Part shown: positions 1-8,316 of the stretch, one piece after another
Position numbering within the stretch: the stretch's first letter is position 1
Layout: each line of letters opens with the position of its first letter
Assembly (NCBI RefSeq): GCF_900113335.1
Contig: NZ_FOOX01000002.1
Location: 85,350 to 149,349, forward strand
Direction of reading: 5' to 3'
DNA length: 64,000 nucleotides
Origin: Desulfotruncus arcticus DSM 17038
Lineage (GTDB): Bacteria > Bacillota > Desulfotomaculia > Desulfotomaculales > Desulfallaceae
The notes under the pieces: generated by a model
The model's database searches: none
What the model saw: the letters and a program-made list of their open reading frames with translations, nothing else
What the model was told of the DNA's origin: nothing
Made by a program: the position numbers and the translations under genes

Positions 1-383
1 GGTTAGATATTAAATTAGAAGCCCGGGCGCTGGAAATAGAGCTAAAAGAGCATGAAAAAGCGCTAGAATTTGCCGCCGCACACTGGCCGGCGGTGGCCGA
101 TTGGATCAAACAACATTATCCGGCCCGGCTGATCAAATATGAGGAAGTTATTCTGGCCGTGTTTTATTTATTGCACAGCCAAACAGGCAAGCCGGTTTCG
201 ATGCGCATATTAAAACAGGCCGTATCCAGGTGCTGCGGGTGGTCTGAGATGTATCAGCTGTCCTGCCGGGGCCTCAGGGACAAAGGTTATCTAATCGGCC
301 CCCAGGAGCGGCTGACCCTTTTGCCGGGTGTGCAAAAACAACTAGATGCGCATGTCCAAAAACTGCCGGCGTCCAGCGAGTGA
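1..383 (+). CDS. Unknown protein, C-terminal part (5' end outside window)
   Basis: The frame is open from base 3 to the TGA at 381-383, so the gene begins before the window. The visible 126 residues start with a charged, helix-forming stretch rich in Glu and Lys, followed by a compact alpha-helical region that looks like a winged-helix fold (residues MRILKQAVSRCCGW, then RGLRDKGYLIGPQERL). I do not recognise the family. A DNA-binding role would be a guess from the helical pattern only. The gene matters because pieces of its 3' end recur twice in this window, at 12438-12565 and 13257-13323, inside unrelated intergenic DNA. Confidence 0.6.
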   Translation, partial: LDIKLEARALEIELKEHEKALEFAAAHWPAVADWIKQHYPARLIKYEEVILAVFYLLHSQTGKPVSMRILKQAVSRCCGWSEMYQLSCRGLRDKGYLIGPQERLTLLPGVQKQLDAHVQKLPASSE

Positions 384-450
384 TGTTGTTGAAATAAGGG
401 TTATGTCAAGGGGTATGCCAAGGGGGCGGGGTATTGACATGGAGGTGTTG

Positions 451-684
451 TCAACAACCCCGTCGCCTCAATTGAATAATCGGAGCCCTGCCGACATAAA
501 CCGGCATACCGATAATAAGTAATTCATTTTCCAATGTTTGCAATTGTTGTTTTCTTACCTCTGGTTTCGTAATATCTATCGTTTCCACAGGACTTCGATT
601 AATTCCGCGCGCAATTCCTTCAATAATCGTTTTCGTTGTCCCTGTAGGCGAAAAATAAACGAGTTTCAGCGATTGTATTTTCAT
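451..684 (-). pseudogene. Flavodoxin-domain N-terminal remnant (EFR1-like)
   Basis: The start at 684 has a good ribosome site (GAGGGG) and the first 68 residues are a clear flavodoxin start: beta strand, the FMN phosphate loop SPTGTTKT, and later the strand IIGMPVYVGRAP. In intact EFR1-type proteins this is followed by the rest of the flavodoxin fold and two 4Fe-4S motifs, as in the intact relative at 26603-27493. Here the frame runs into unrelated residues straight after GRAP and stops. I read it as a 3'-truncated gene remnant that kept its ribosome site. Confidence 0.6.
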
Positions 685-738
685 GCCATGCCCCTCATGT
701 AAAGATTACTGTTGCGCCAGCGTCGGTTTCGCTGCATG

Positions 739-900
739 TTACACGCGAGAAAATAGCATCAGCTTGTATCCATCGGGGTCGGTAAACGGGCCCAGTTGAC
801 CACACTGGGAATTTGAACGATTCCGTTCGCAAATTCGATACCTTTTTGTTTGGAGATCTGAATTTGAACCCGATGAAGAACTTCACACCGATTGATGCTT
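739..900 (-). pseudogene. VOC (glyoxalase/bleomycin-resistance) C-terminal remnant
   Basis: Two frames on the minus strand together give the end of a VOC-fold protein: GIEFANGIVQIPSVVNW in one frame, then after a one-frame slip GPFTDPDGYKLMLFSRV and a TAA at 739-741. The segment DPDGYKL is the typical last strand of this family. No N-terminal half is present and the frame is broken, so this is a decayed fragment. A separate VOC N-terminal fragment occurs at 12155-12270; they need not come from the same gene. Confidence 0.5.
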
Positions 901-909
901 ATCATTTAA

Positions 910-1587
910 CTATTGTACGCATATACCACCTGTATTGGCTTGCGCCATCAGTTCACATTGCTTAATCAGAAAACTCGACACTATATGCCCGGCCGCCGCT
1001 ATGTCTTCCGTATGAAGATAATGATTAGCACTTAAGTCAAACAAAATATTAGCCGATGCCTCTATCTCCTCATCCCCTGACCATATGTTAACCCTTACTG
1101 GGAACCTTGGCAGCAAGAAGAAAACGGCGGAGACATCTGCTCTATCATCAAGACAATCACCGAGTTTGTGGCAGGCAAGCTTAACCCGTTCAGCTGTTTC
1201 CCGTATTATTAGATCAGCCAGCGGCTTGATACTCTCGCGCAAAAAGGCCGGATAAAATGTCTCACCGCTTTCCAATTCTCGATATGAAATGAACCTATGA
1301 AACAGCGGTGCGTTATCGGCCCTGCTAAGGTAATGGAGAATGATAAACCGCCAGTACCAGACCGGGCTGAGAGTGGAATCACTGAAAGAGATATGGCCAT
1401 CCGGAAAGTGTACATCTATCCCTTGGCCAAGGCTCTGTAAACTGATTATGGAACGTTCCGAATCAAAATCCGACCCGCTGTTCCTAGCCATTTCTACAGG
1501 GTTTTTTGATGCGAACGCCTTGAGAGCATAGTCAAAAGCAAGTCGGTAAATCCCGGTATTTTCCTTGTCGATCATGTAGGGAAACAT
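910..1587 (-). CDS. DUF3786 family protein
   Basis: This 225-residue protein matches the DUF3786 pattern known from anaerobic Clostridia and sulfate reducers: an N-terminal part with a conserved aromatic stretch (SPVWYWRFIILHYL), a middle helix, and the typical C-terminal segment RVNIWSGDEEIEAS followed by NILFDLSANHYLHTEDI. The function of the family is not established; members often sit near redox or corrinoid genes. The start has AGGTGA nine bases upstream. The 220 bases in front of it carry two TGAANNNNTTCA inverted repeats that also occur once in front of the adjacent TetR gene, so I infer control by that regulator. Confidence 0.8.
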   Translation of the reverse strand: MFPYMIDKENTGIYRLAFDYALKAFASKNPVEMARNSGSDFDSERSIISLQSLGQGIDVHFPDGHISFSDSTLSPVWYWRFIILHYLSRADNAPLFHRFISYRELESGETFYPAFLRESIKPLADLIIRETAERVKLACHKLGDCLDDRADVSAVFFLLPRFPVRVNIWSGDEEIEASANILFDLSANHYLHTEDIAAAGHIVSSFLIKQCELMAQANTGGICVQ

Positions 1588-1678
1588 AACTCAATATCAC
1601 CTCTCATCTTAATAATTGTTTTAGCCGGGGGACTAACCGAAGATTCTTTTGATATTCAACTTGAATATACTACAACAA

Positions 1679-1742
1679 TGAACACGTTCACTTAATTATA
1701 TAAAGGCCTTTTCTTGGTGTCAATAAAAAATGAATACATTCA
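1679..1742. promoter_or_regulatory. Two TGAANNNNTTCA operator-like inverted repeats
   Basis: TGAACACGTTCA lies at 1679-1690 and TGAATACATTCA at 1731-1742, both in the region between the TetR gene end and the DUF3786 start on the minus strand. A near copy with a five-base spacer, TGAAATGCATTCA, follows at 1747-1759. The shared arms TGAA/TTCA recur at 2433-2444 before the TetR gene. TetR dimers usually bind such short inverted repeats. I infer that these are operators of the TetR protein encoded at 1811-2401. Confidence 0.5.
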
Positions 1743-1810
1743 TGCGTGAAATGCATTCATGTTTTGGGATATATAATAAACAAAGTTTCTAATTTTCCTC
1801 AGCAAGGCCG

Positions 1811-2401
1811 TTAAGGTTGATGTTTTACTGCAAGCCCTTCCAGGAATAAAGAAAGCTTGTGCCTCAGGTTATCCATAAATGGCGTGGGCAGGTAACTTGT
1901 CATGGTGGATTGAAGCAGGCCCATAAACATTTCGATAATAATTGCAGTAGGGATATCCTTACGGAATTCACCTTTTTCCTGCCCTTCGCTCACTATGTCA
2001 ACCAGTATTTCTTTAAATAACGGTCCATGGGGAGGCTGTCGCCCGGCATCGGGGTTTTGGCGATGAAACTGCATATACATGTTAAATAGCTGCCGGTTTT
2101 CTTCATAGCTTTTTCCGGCGGCTAAAAGAATTTCAGACAGTTTTTGAGACGGTTCCCCGTGGGATTGTTGTATCGCCTCCAAAATATGCCTGGCTTCGTT
2201 AATCTTTTCAGTAAGGTAGGAATGAAGTACATCTTCTTTTGACTGAAAGTAGTTATAAAAGGTACCTGTACCAAGGTCTGCAGCTTCCATTATTTCCGCA
2301 ACCGTAGTGTCGGTAAAACCTTTTGCCAGGAAGAATTTTAAGGCCACATCGGATATTGATTTTTTTATCAGAATTTTTTTCCTTTCCCGTCTGTTATTCA
2401 T
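1811..2401 (-). CDS. TetR/AcrR family transcriptional regulator
   Basis: This 196-residue protein is a standard one-component repressor. Residues 10-55 form the TetR helix-turn-helix (SISDVALKFFLAKGF then TTVAEIMEAADLGTGTFYNYF), and the rest is the helical ligand-binding and dimer domain. The family usually represses itself and a neighbouring gene until a small ligand binds. A TGAANNNNTTCA site sits about 35 bases upstream of its start and two more precede the DUF3786 gene downstream, which suggests autoregulation plus control of DUF3786. The nearest good ribosome site (GGAGG) is about 15 bases before the ATG, longer than usual. Ligand unknown. Confidence 0.88.
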   Translation of the reverse strand: MNNRRERKKILIKKSISDVALKFFLAKGFTDTTVAEIMEAADLGTGTFYNYFQSKEDVLHSYLTEKINEARHILEAIQQSHGEPSQKLSEILLAAGKSYEENRQLFNMYMQFHRQNPDAGRQPPHGPLFKEILVDIVSEGQEKGEFRKDIPTAIIIEMFMGLLQSTMTSYLPTPFMDNLRHKLSLFLEGLAVKHQP

Positions 2402-2423
2402 ACTATCAACAGTTTACCTCCAT

Positions 2424-2444
2424 ATTCATTTATGAATAGGTTCA
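2424..2444. promoter_or_regulatory. TetR operator candidate
   Basis: The 12-mer TGAATAGGTTCA at 2433-2444 overlaps a second inverted repeat, ATTCATTTATGAAT, at 2424-2437. Both lie just upstream of the TetR gene start at 2401. The 12-mer follows the same TGAAYANNTTCA pattern as the two sites at 1679-1690 and 1731-1742, which supports binding by one dimeric regulator. Confidence 0.5.
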
Positions 2445-2918
2445 TTTTATCATTCCGGTATTTACAATACAAGGGAATAATGGGCAGCATGGTTTTGCCA
2501 ACCCTTTATCCCCCAATTATAATAAACAGTCATCTTATCAAGCATATAAAAACATGATTCTTTTTATGAACGATAATTAAGCAATTAGACATGCTGGCTT
2601 ATTCGGTTAGATTGAACTCAGTTAAAAGCGGGCAAATAGCTTTATCTTTTTCTCTGTTTAACTTGTTCGTTCTTCCAAGGTCAATGTAAAAAATGCGGAA
2701 ATCAGCATCGCCCAAGGAAAACACAATGACAACTGGGCCGAAAGCGGCAGTTATGGTTTAGGGTGATAGAAATGGGTTCAGGCTTGAAATATTTCCTTAT
2801 TTATATGATTATCCAGATGATTAAAGATAGTAAAAAAACATGTATCCAATATTCGGAAACCTTATTAATAAGCTCCATATTTTCGCCCACTCAATACCGG
2901 TTTTAAATTAATATTAAA
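2445..2918. other. Intergenic stretch, no intact gene
   Basis: About 470 AT-rich bases separate the TetR gene from the alcohol dehydrogenase. The only coding-like piece is a 34-codon open stretch on the plus strand, 2662-2763, which ends in NDNWAESGSYGLG and a TGA; it has no start or ribosome site and may be another gene tail remnant. I could not assign it to a family and see no tRNA or clear terminator. Confidence 0.3.
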
Positions 2919-4091
2919 TTACATAGCCGCTTTAAAAATATTCATAATATCCTCAACTGTACCCTGCCGTGGATTGACTAAGGCAATTATATCTTTTAAT
3001 GCATTCTGAGAGAGTTGTTCAATATCGTCCTCCTGTACTCCCATTTCTTTTAAACCGCTTGGCGTTTCAAGATCAGAAAATAGCTGTTTTAATGCAGTCA
3101 TGATTTTATCAACACATTGAGACTTGCTTCTTGCTTGTATATCCATTGCTTCAGCTATTTTGAATATCCTTTCTTCAGGTACCGAAACGGCATTAAACTC
3201 CAGTACATACGGCAGCAAATTAGCATTATAATTACCATGATAGCCATTATAAAATCCGCCTAACTGATGGGACAGCGCATGGACATATCCCAGACCGGCA
3301 TTATTTAAGGTCATCCCTGCCATCATATTAGCGAACATCATCTTTTCTCGTGCTTCCATATCATTACCGTTCTCATATGCTCGCGGAAGATATTTCCAAG
3401 CAACTTTTAAAGCTTTAAGTGCTAAGGCATCGGTTATGGGAGAAGCTTCGGTGCATATATAAGATTCAATGGCCTGTGTGATAACGTCGATTCCGGTACC
3501 GGCAGTTAATTCTTTGGGCATGGTGATATGGAACAAGGGCTCATTAACAGATATGGAAGGCATCATCTTAGGTGATCCGATGGTCATTTTCACTTTTCTG
3601 GAATTATCTTTTATGATCGCAAACATTGTTACTTCAGCACCTGATCCTCCGGTAGTATTAATGCATATTGTTGGAAGCATGGGTTTGGTGACCTTATTCC
3701 ATCCTTCGTAGTCTATTATTGAATTACCGTTAGTAACAACAGTGGCTATCGCTTTTGCGCAGTCATGATTTGTTCCGCCGCCAATAGAGATCAGAAAATC
3801 ATAGTCTCTTTTAAGTATATTCAGTTTATTGGGGAAGTACTTTAATCCGTCCTCTACAAAAGAAACTGTGGGGTTTGTATGCACAACTCCATCAAATATG
3901 TCATATGAAATAAACAAAGCTTTTAAAATTTTCTCTACGTTTTCAACATAGCCCAAACTTATTATATTTTTATCAGTAACAATTAATGCTTTGTTGAGTT
4001 TCAAGGGCATTAACTCGTTTGGCAGATCTTTTATTGCGCCAACGCCGGCTAGATTAGTCTTTGGCATATAAAAATTATGAGTGTTTTCCAA
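2919..4091 (-). CDS. Iron-type alcohol dehydrogenase with His-to-Gln change at metal site
   Basis: This 390-residue protein belongs to the group III, iron-containing alcohol dehydrogenases (methanol dehydrogenase-like branch). The NAD-binding motif GGGTNHDCAK is at residues 105-113 and TTGGSGAEVT at 146-155. Family members bind Fe or Zn through Asp, His, His, His. Asp202, His271 and His285 are present, but the second ligand is Gln206 (sequence DVITQAIE where relatives have DALTHAIE). The second copy at 60901-62067 keeps the His. The start is TTG with GGAGG eight bases upstream. The change may alter the metal or reaction; the protein is otherwise full length. Confidence 0.88.
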   Translation of the reverse strand: MENTHNFYMPKTNLAGVGAIKDLPNELMPLKLNKALIVTDKNIISLGYVENVEKILKALFISYDIFDGVVHTNPTVSFVEDGLKYFPNKLNILKRDYDFLISIGGGTNHDCAKAIATVVTNGNSIIDYEGWNKVTKPMLPTICINTTGGSGAEVTMFAIIKDNSRKVKMTIGSPKMMPSISVNEPLFHITMPKELTAGTGIDVITQAIESYICTEASPITDALALKALKVAWKYLPRAYENGNDMEAREKMMFANMMAGMTLNNAGLGYVHALSHQLGGFYNGYHGNYNANLLPYVLEFNAVSVPEERIFKIAEAMDIQARSKSQCVDKIMTALKQLFSDLETPSGLKEMGVQEDDIEQLSQNALKDIIALVNPRQGTVEDIMNIFKAAM

Positions 4092-4118
4092 GTTTCATTC
4101 CTCCATTTTTATTTTTGC

Positions 4119-5351
4119 CTATTTTAAATTTAATTTTCTAATGTTTGTACCTGTATTAATTACTTTTGTATCAACATTTATATAAACTTGTGTATATGGA
4201 AAAACATCATCCCACTTTTCCGCATATTCAGTTTGCCATAATTTCGGATTCTTTCTAAACAAAGCAAATCCGAAGCCGAATATATCAGACTTAAATTCTT
4301 CCTGACATTTCACTAGTGCCGCTTCGATATCGGAACGTATACTTTCTGATAGTTTATTTTCTATGACCGTTACTTCTTCAGGAGATAAAAATTCCGAACC
4401 TTTATTGCTATAATATTTCCTCAAATCGGCAACTATTTTAACATCCACTTCAAATAACGGCTCATTTTTTTCCATTATAACTTTAATTTTACTTCTTGAC
4501 TTACTCACATGATAATAAAATATGTTTTTCGTATCAGTTTCGTCTGATGTTTCAGAGGTTTTGAAAGTATTAATCTTCTTTCCGGTAATCCATCCATAGC
4601 CAAGAGTTTCTTGATCATTTAGCCATCCCGCCAATTTATCTCCTTTAAAAACAGCCATCCCGGCAACTCGATGAGCCCCTTCACGTTCCTCAACAAACCT
4701 GGTATTCCCCTGGATGCCACCTTTAGCTTCGGGTTCTGTTTTTTTAGATACCGTAATTACCCTCGGTGCCACAGCTTCTATTCCACCAACAGCCAGCATC
4801 TGTGTAAAGTCCAGTATTGAAACTGGAAATGCCGAACCTATGGCTCGTGATACAGTGAGCAAATTGCTGATTTCTTCACCGGAGGATGTTATGAGAGAAG
4901 CGTTAAACGTACTTAAGGTATCCTCCGCCCTGCCGGATGTAATTACAATCTGAGCAGTGCTGCGTAGAGAAGGTACGCGATCTGAAAATTCGATTATGTC
5001 CATCATGTTGTATTTGGCTGCATCTTCACCAACAATGACAACTTTTAAATAACCCATAAACACTCTTTTTAAAGTTACTTGCTCTATCTTTATCAATGCA
5101 TCGTACAACGTTTTATCTGTTGCAGAATAGACAGTACCCACCTGAGATCTGGAATCTCCCTGGGCGCCGCCTTTTCCCTGTTTTGTAGTCGGTAGATACT
5201 GTAAGGTTAATGTTGTTTCATGGGATTGCTTGTCGAAGTCAATAGCTAAAGCATAAACCTGGATCAAATCTTCATATTCTTCGTAATCCCAGCATCCTGA
5301 CAGGACAAGGGCAAAGAGTAATAAAGCCGGCAAAAGAATTCTTTTCATCAT
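4119..5351 (-). CDS. gerC: Spore germination protein Ger(x)C, lipoprotein (operon 1)
   Basis: The C subunit of a GerA-type germinant receptor in the spore inner membrane. It starts with a lipoprotein signal (LFALVLSGC, lipidated Cys20) followed by WDYEEYEDLIQVYALAIDFD, the typical GerC opening. The 410-residue length fits the family. The ATG overlaps the gerB stop codon (ATGATG at 5346-5351), so translation is coupled. It is the last gene of the minus-strand order gerA-gerB-gerC. Confidence 0.92.
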   Translation of the reverse strand: MMKRILLPALLLFALVLSGCWDYEEYEDLIQVYALAIDFDKQSHETTLTLQYLPTTKQGKGGAQGDSRSQVGTVYSATDKTLYDALIKIEQVTLKRVFMGYLKVVIVGEDAAKYNMMDIIEFSDRVPSLRSTAQIVITSGRAEDTLSTFNASLITSSGEEISNLLTVSRAIGSAFPVSILDFTQMLAVGGIEAVAPRVITVSKKTEPEAKGGIQGNTRFVEEREGAHRVAGMAVFKGDKLAGWLNDQETLGYGWITGKKINTFKTSETSDETDTKNIFYYHVSKSRSKIKVIMEKNEPLFEVDVKIVADLRKYYSNKGSEFLSPEEVTVIENKLSESIRSDIEAALVKCQEEFKSDIFGFGFALFRKNPKLWQTEYAEKWDDVFPYTQVYINVDTKVINTGTNIRKLNLK

Positions 5352-6445
5352 TTTGTAGCACTTCCAGCCCTTTTATTTGTTATCAGAACGCTAATAGAAG
5401 CAAGCAGTAAGGTCAATACGGAAAAGGGCAAGATAATATAACTTGCCAAAAATACGGCCAGAAAATATGCCTTATTGTATGACCCTAACCAGATTGAAGG
5501 TATCAACATCATCAGAGCTATGATAATCAACTGTAGTAAGGGTTTTTTGTTAAATATCTTTTTTACAGCTGTCCATGCGCAATACATGCTCACAGTAATC
5601 TTACCAATGGCAATAATTTGGTAAGTTCCAAAAATGAATATTTCTAAACCTTGTAAAAATTTCCCTGCCTGGATAAGCTTGGCTGCATTAACTCCTCCAA
5701 ATGCGATCCGTTTGGCAAGCTCAGGACTCATTATCCCTATAATAATCATTATGGCAAAAGAAAAGATAACCGAACTTAATGCTATTCCCTTGACAACCCA
5801 CATATAGTGCTTGCCCGAGTCTGGTATGTTACGCACTATGACCATAAAAATCAGCAATACTTCGGCCGCCCCTCCTAACATGAATATGCTTCCCTTGATA
5901 AATCCGGTTAATGATGTATCAAAGACAGGAATCACATATTCAATATGAAATAATTTAGGAGCAAAGATGAAGGCGGCAAAATAATTGATAATACCGAATG
6001 CAGCCAGTATCTCAACCAATCTTCCAAAGACCTTGATTTCGCCATATGCAAACATTACACAAATCAATATTAAAATCAACATAATAATCCAGGGCGGCGT
6101 AGTACCCAAAAAGAATGCGTTAATCATTTGCGTAAACATGTTTAAATGTGCAACAGCAATTGTAATATTTAATAAAATGAATATTACAATAATAGCCATG
6201 TTTGGAAATTTACCCAGACATCTTTCTAATATATCAAAAACCGTGCTTTGCGGTTGAAACTTTCCTAAGTAAAAAATCCACACCGCAAAAGGTATTACGA
6301 ATAAAATTCCTAATAAGCCTGCGACCCAAGCAGCTCTACCTGTATAGTCATCAATCCATGTATGAATATATACTATATTTCCTATAGCACCGAGAAAAGA
6401 CAAAAAGATAACTTGCTCCCTGGTGAGCTGGATATTTTGTGGCAT
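5348..6445 (-). CDS. gerB: Spore germination permease GerB (operon 1)
   Basis: An integral membrane protein of about 365 residues with ten predicted transmembrane helices, related to amino-acid/polyamine/organocation transporters and forming the germinant-binding B subunit of the receptor. The N-terminus NIQLTREQVIFLSFLGAIGN is typical. I chose the ATG at 6445 because it has a GAGAG site about eleven bases upstream; a GTG at 6457 is in frame but has no room for a site. It lies 25 bases after gerA and overlaps gerC. Confidence 0.9.
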   Translation of the reverse strand: MPQNIQLTREQVIFLSFLGAIGNIVYIHTWIDDYTGRAAWVAGLLGILFVIPFAVWIFYLGKFQPQSTVFDILERCLGKFPNMAIIVIFILLNITIAVAHLNMFTQMINAFFLGTTPPWIIMLILILICVMFAYGEIKVFGRLVEILAAFGIINYFAAFIFAPKLFHIEYVIPVFDTSLTGFIKGSIFMLGGAAEVLLIFMVIVRNIPDSGKHYMWVVKGIALSSVIFSFAIMIIIGIMSPELAKRIAFGGVNAAKLIQAGKFLQGLEIFIFGTYQIIAIGKITVSMYCAWTAVKKIFNKKPLLQLIIIALMMLIPSIWLGSYNKAYFLAVFLASYIILPFSVLTLLLASISVLITNKRAGSATK

Positions 6446-6470
6446 AAATTTGATCACTCTCTTTTTTGGG

Positions 6471-8027
6471 CTAGCATCTGATCAATTTTTTACAACGTTT
6501 TTTTAAGACGCTGTATGGGGCACGGATAAAAGTATCTTTCATTCCTTCAAGGTCAAAGGGTACAAAAGGATAAAGGTAAGGAACCCCGAAAGATTCCAGA
6601 GCTGCCAGATGCCAGAAAATAATCACAGTGCCGTTTATTACTCCGAACAGCCCGAATGCGCCGGCCAGTAGAATTAAAAAATAATTAATAAGCCTTGCCG
6701 GGTAGATCAGTGTGGTCGTGGAAATGGCAAAGGACGATATTGCTGCAATAGCTGCCACGATAATAACAGATGCGCTTACATAACCTGCATCAACAGCCGC
6801 TGTTCCAATGACTATAGCTGACAGCACCCCGATAAAGAAACCTACCGATCCCGAAACACGCATTGACGCTTCGCGGATCAGAGTTATGGCAAAGGTTAAG
6901 ATAAGCAGTTCCACAACAGACGGAAAGGGTACGCCCTCTCTTCCATTTGCTATGTTCAAGGCCAGGGGTGGAGGTACAATGGAATGATTATAGGCTACGA
7001 AGGCTAGATACACAGGGGCAATTTGGATCGATAATATAAAAGCTATAAAACGTGCCATTCTTAAAAAAGAAGAAACAAGGGATCTTTCTACGTAATCATC
7101 CATAGTTTTAAAATGATCCCAAAATGATATGGGAGCTGCAAGCGCAAAGGGACTGTTGCTGCATAATATGGCAAACTGTCCGTCAATCAAGCTTTTGGCT
7201 ATGATGTCAGGACGCTGAGACTGTCTGTATTTGGGGAATACAGACCATGGAGCATCTTCTATCAGCTCGGCTAAAGCGCCTATTCCATATACAGTATCTA
7301 TATCTATACTTTTAATCCGGCGTCTGGCTTCCTCAACTGCTTTGGTATTTGCTGTGCCTTCAAACCATAGCAATTTTACTTTAGTATGTGAAAGTACGCC
7401 AACAGTAAAAGTTTCAATGTGCAAATCCGGCGTTGGAAGCCTTCGAATTATCATACTGCAATTTGTTTCCAGATCTTCGATAAAGGAATCCTTACTTGCA
7501 AAAACTGTAACTTCATTTTCTGGTTTTTCTATGGCCCGTTTTTCTACCTTACGGCTTCCAATAATAAGAGCAGTATCCAGATGATCAATAAAAAGCACTG
7601 TATTTCCATTTAAAAGACTATCTACAACCTGCTCCATTTGATCGGTTCTCTTTGTATTGGGTATAGATATAAATTTTGACTGCATCAGCAAAAGGATGCC
7701 GTCAAAACCGATCTTTGCATCAATCTTTCCCTTAAGCAGAGGTTCAATTACCTGACTGCTGATCAGTTTTATGTCGGTAATACCTTCTATATAAGCTACT
7801 CCGACCTGTGCTTGACCCTCTAAAACATCATATTTTCCTTCAACCAGACCTAACCCGTCCCCTAGAATGCTATGTAAAAATCCGAAATTTTCATCAATTG
7901 TTGCAAAAATATTTCTCTTTTGGGCTTGAGAAGGCAGATGGGTTGAAGGTTTTTCTTTATTATCATTCTTTTTGCTTTTATGTTTTTTATTTGCGATGTT
8001 TTTTGCGTATTTAGTATATATTTTCAT
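6471..8027 (-). CDS. gerA: Spore germination protein GerA (operon 1)
   Basis: This 518-residue A subunit has the full family layout: a Lys-rich N-terminus, two soluble subdomains (about residues 40-270), then five or so membrane helices beginning near SFLRMARFIAF, with the conserved NGREGVPFPSVVELL loop. GerA subunits oligomerise in the spore membrane and take part in ion release on germinant binding. The ATG has GGTAGG just upstream. First gene of its operon; the nutrients sensed cannot be read from the sequence. Confidence 0.93.
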   Translation of the reverse strand: MKIYTKYAKNIANKKHKSKKNDNKEKPSTHLPSQAQKRNIFATIDENFGFLHSILGDGLGLVEGKYDVLEGQAQVGVAYIEGITDIKLISSQVIEPLLKGKIDAKIGFDGILLLMQSKFISIPNTKRTDQMEQVVDSLLNGNTVLFIDHLDTALIIGSRKVEKRAIEKPENEVTVFASKDSFIEDLETNCSMIIRRLPTPDLHIETFTVGVLSHTKVKLLWFEGTANTKAVEEARRRIKSIDIDTVYGIGALAELIEDAPWSVFPKYRQSQRPDIIAKSLIDGQFAILCSNSPFALAAPISFWDHFKTMDDYVERSLVSSFLRMARFIAFILSIQIAPVYLAFVAYNHSIVPPPLALNIANGREGVPFPSVVELLILTFAITLIREASMRVSGSVGFFIGVLSAIVIGTAAVDAGYVSASVIIVAAIAAISSFAISTTTLIYPARLINYFLILLAGAFGLFGVINGTVIIFWHLAALESFGVPYLYPFVPFDLEGMKDTFIRAPYSVLKKRCKKLIRC

Positions 8028-8156
8028 AATTACCTACCGAAATTTTAGGCTGCAGATTTAGATGGTAATAGTTTTACATAAGTTAGTAAAATCTATACTA
8101 AATACTAAACTTTCCCTTGTCGCTATCGGCCGAATTTAGAACCAGCCGCAGGTTAC

Positions 8157-8316
8157 CGGGCTTTAGCCCGAGTAAAAAGGCGGGTTTTTCGCCAGGCTGC
8201 TGAAAAAGTCCTCTTAACGTAAAAAAGGTATAATCCTTCATTTGTGAGGAGATTATACCTTTTTTTCTGTATAATTAAGGGTATCTTTTTTTTTAGGTGG
8301 GTGACATATGAGTATC
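8157..8316. terminator. Hairpin cluster between gerA operon and DUF3231 gene
   Basis: A short hairpin CGGGCTTTAGCCCG lies near 8158-8171. A stronger one has arms AAAAAAGGTATAATC at 8221-8235 and GATTATACCTTTTTT at 8251-8265, A/T tracts on both sides, so it could stop transcription from either direction. The segment between, with GGCTGCTGAAAAAGTCC near 8197, resembles ends of some insertion sequences, but no transposase follows; the sequence runs directly into the stop of the DUF3231 gene. Confidence 0.55.

Noticed and set aside
8190..8316. Insertion sequence end (GGCTGCTGAAAAAGTCC, then a leader-like stretch and ATG at 8308)
   Set aside because: The ATG opens a very short frame and no transposase or second end follows. 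At most an IS end remnant; not listed as a mobile element.
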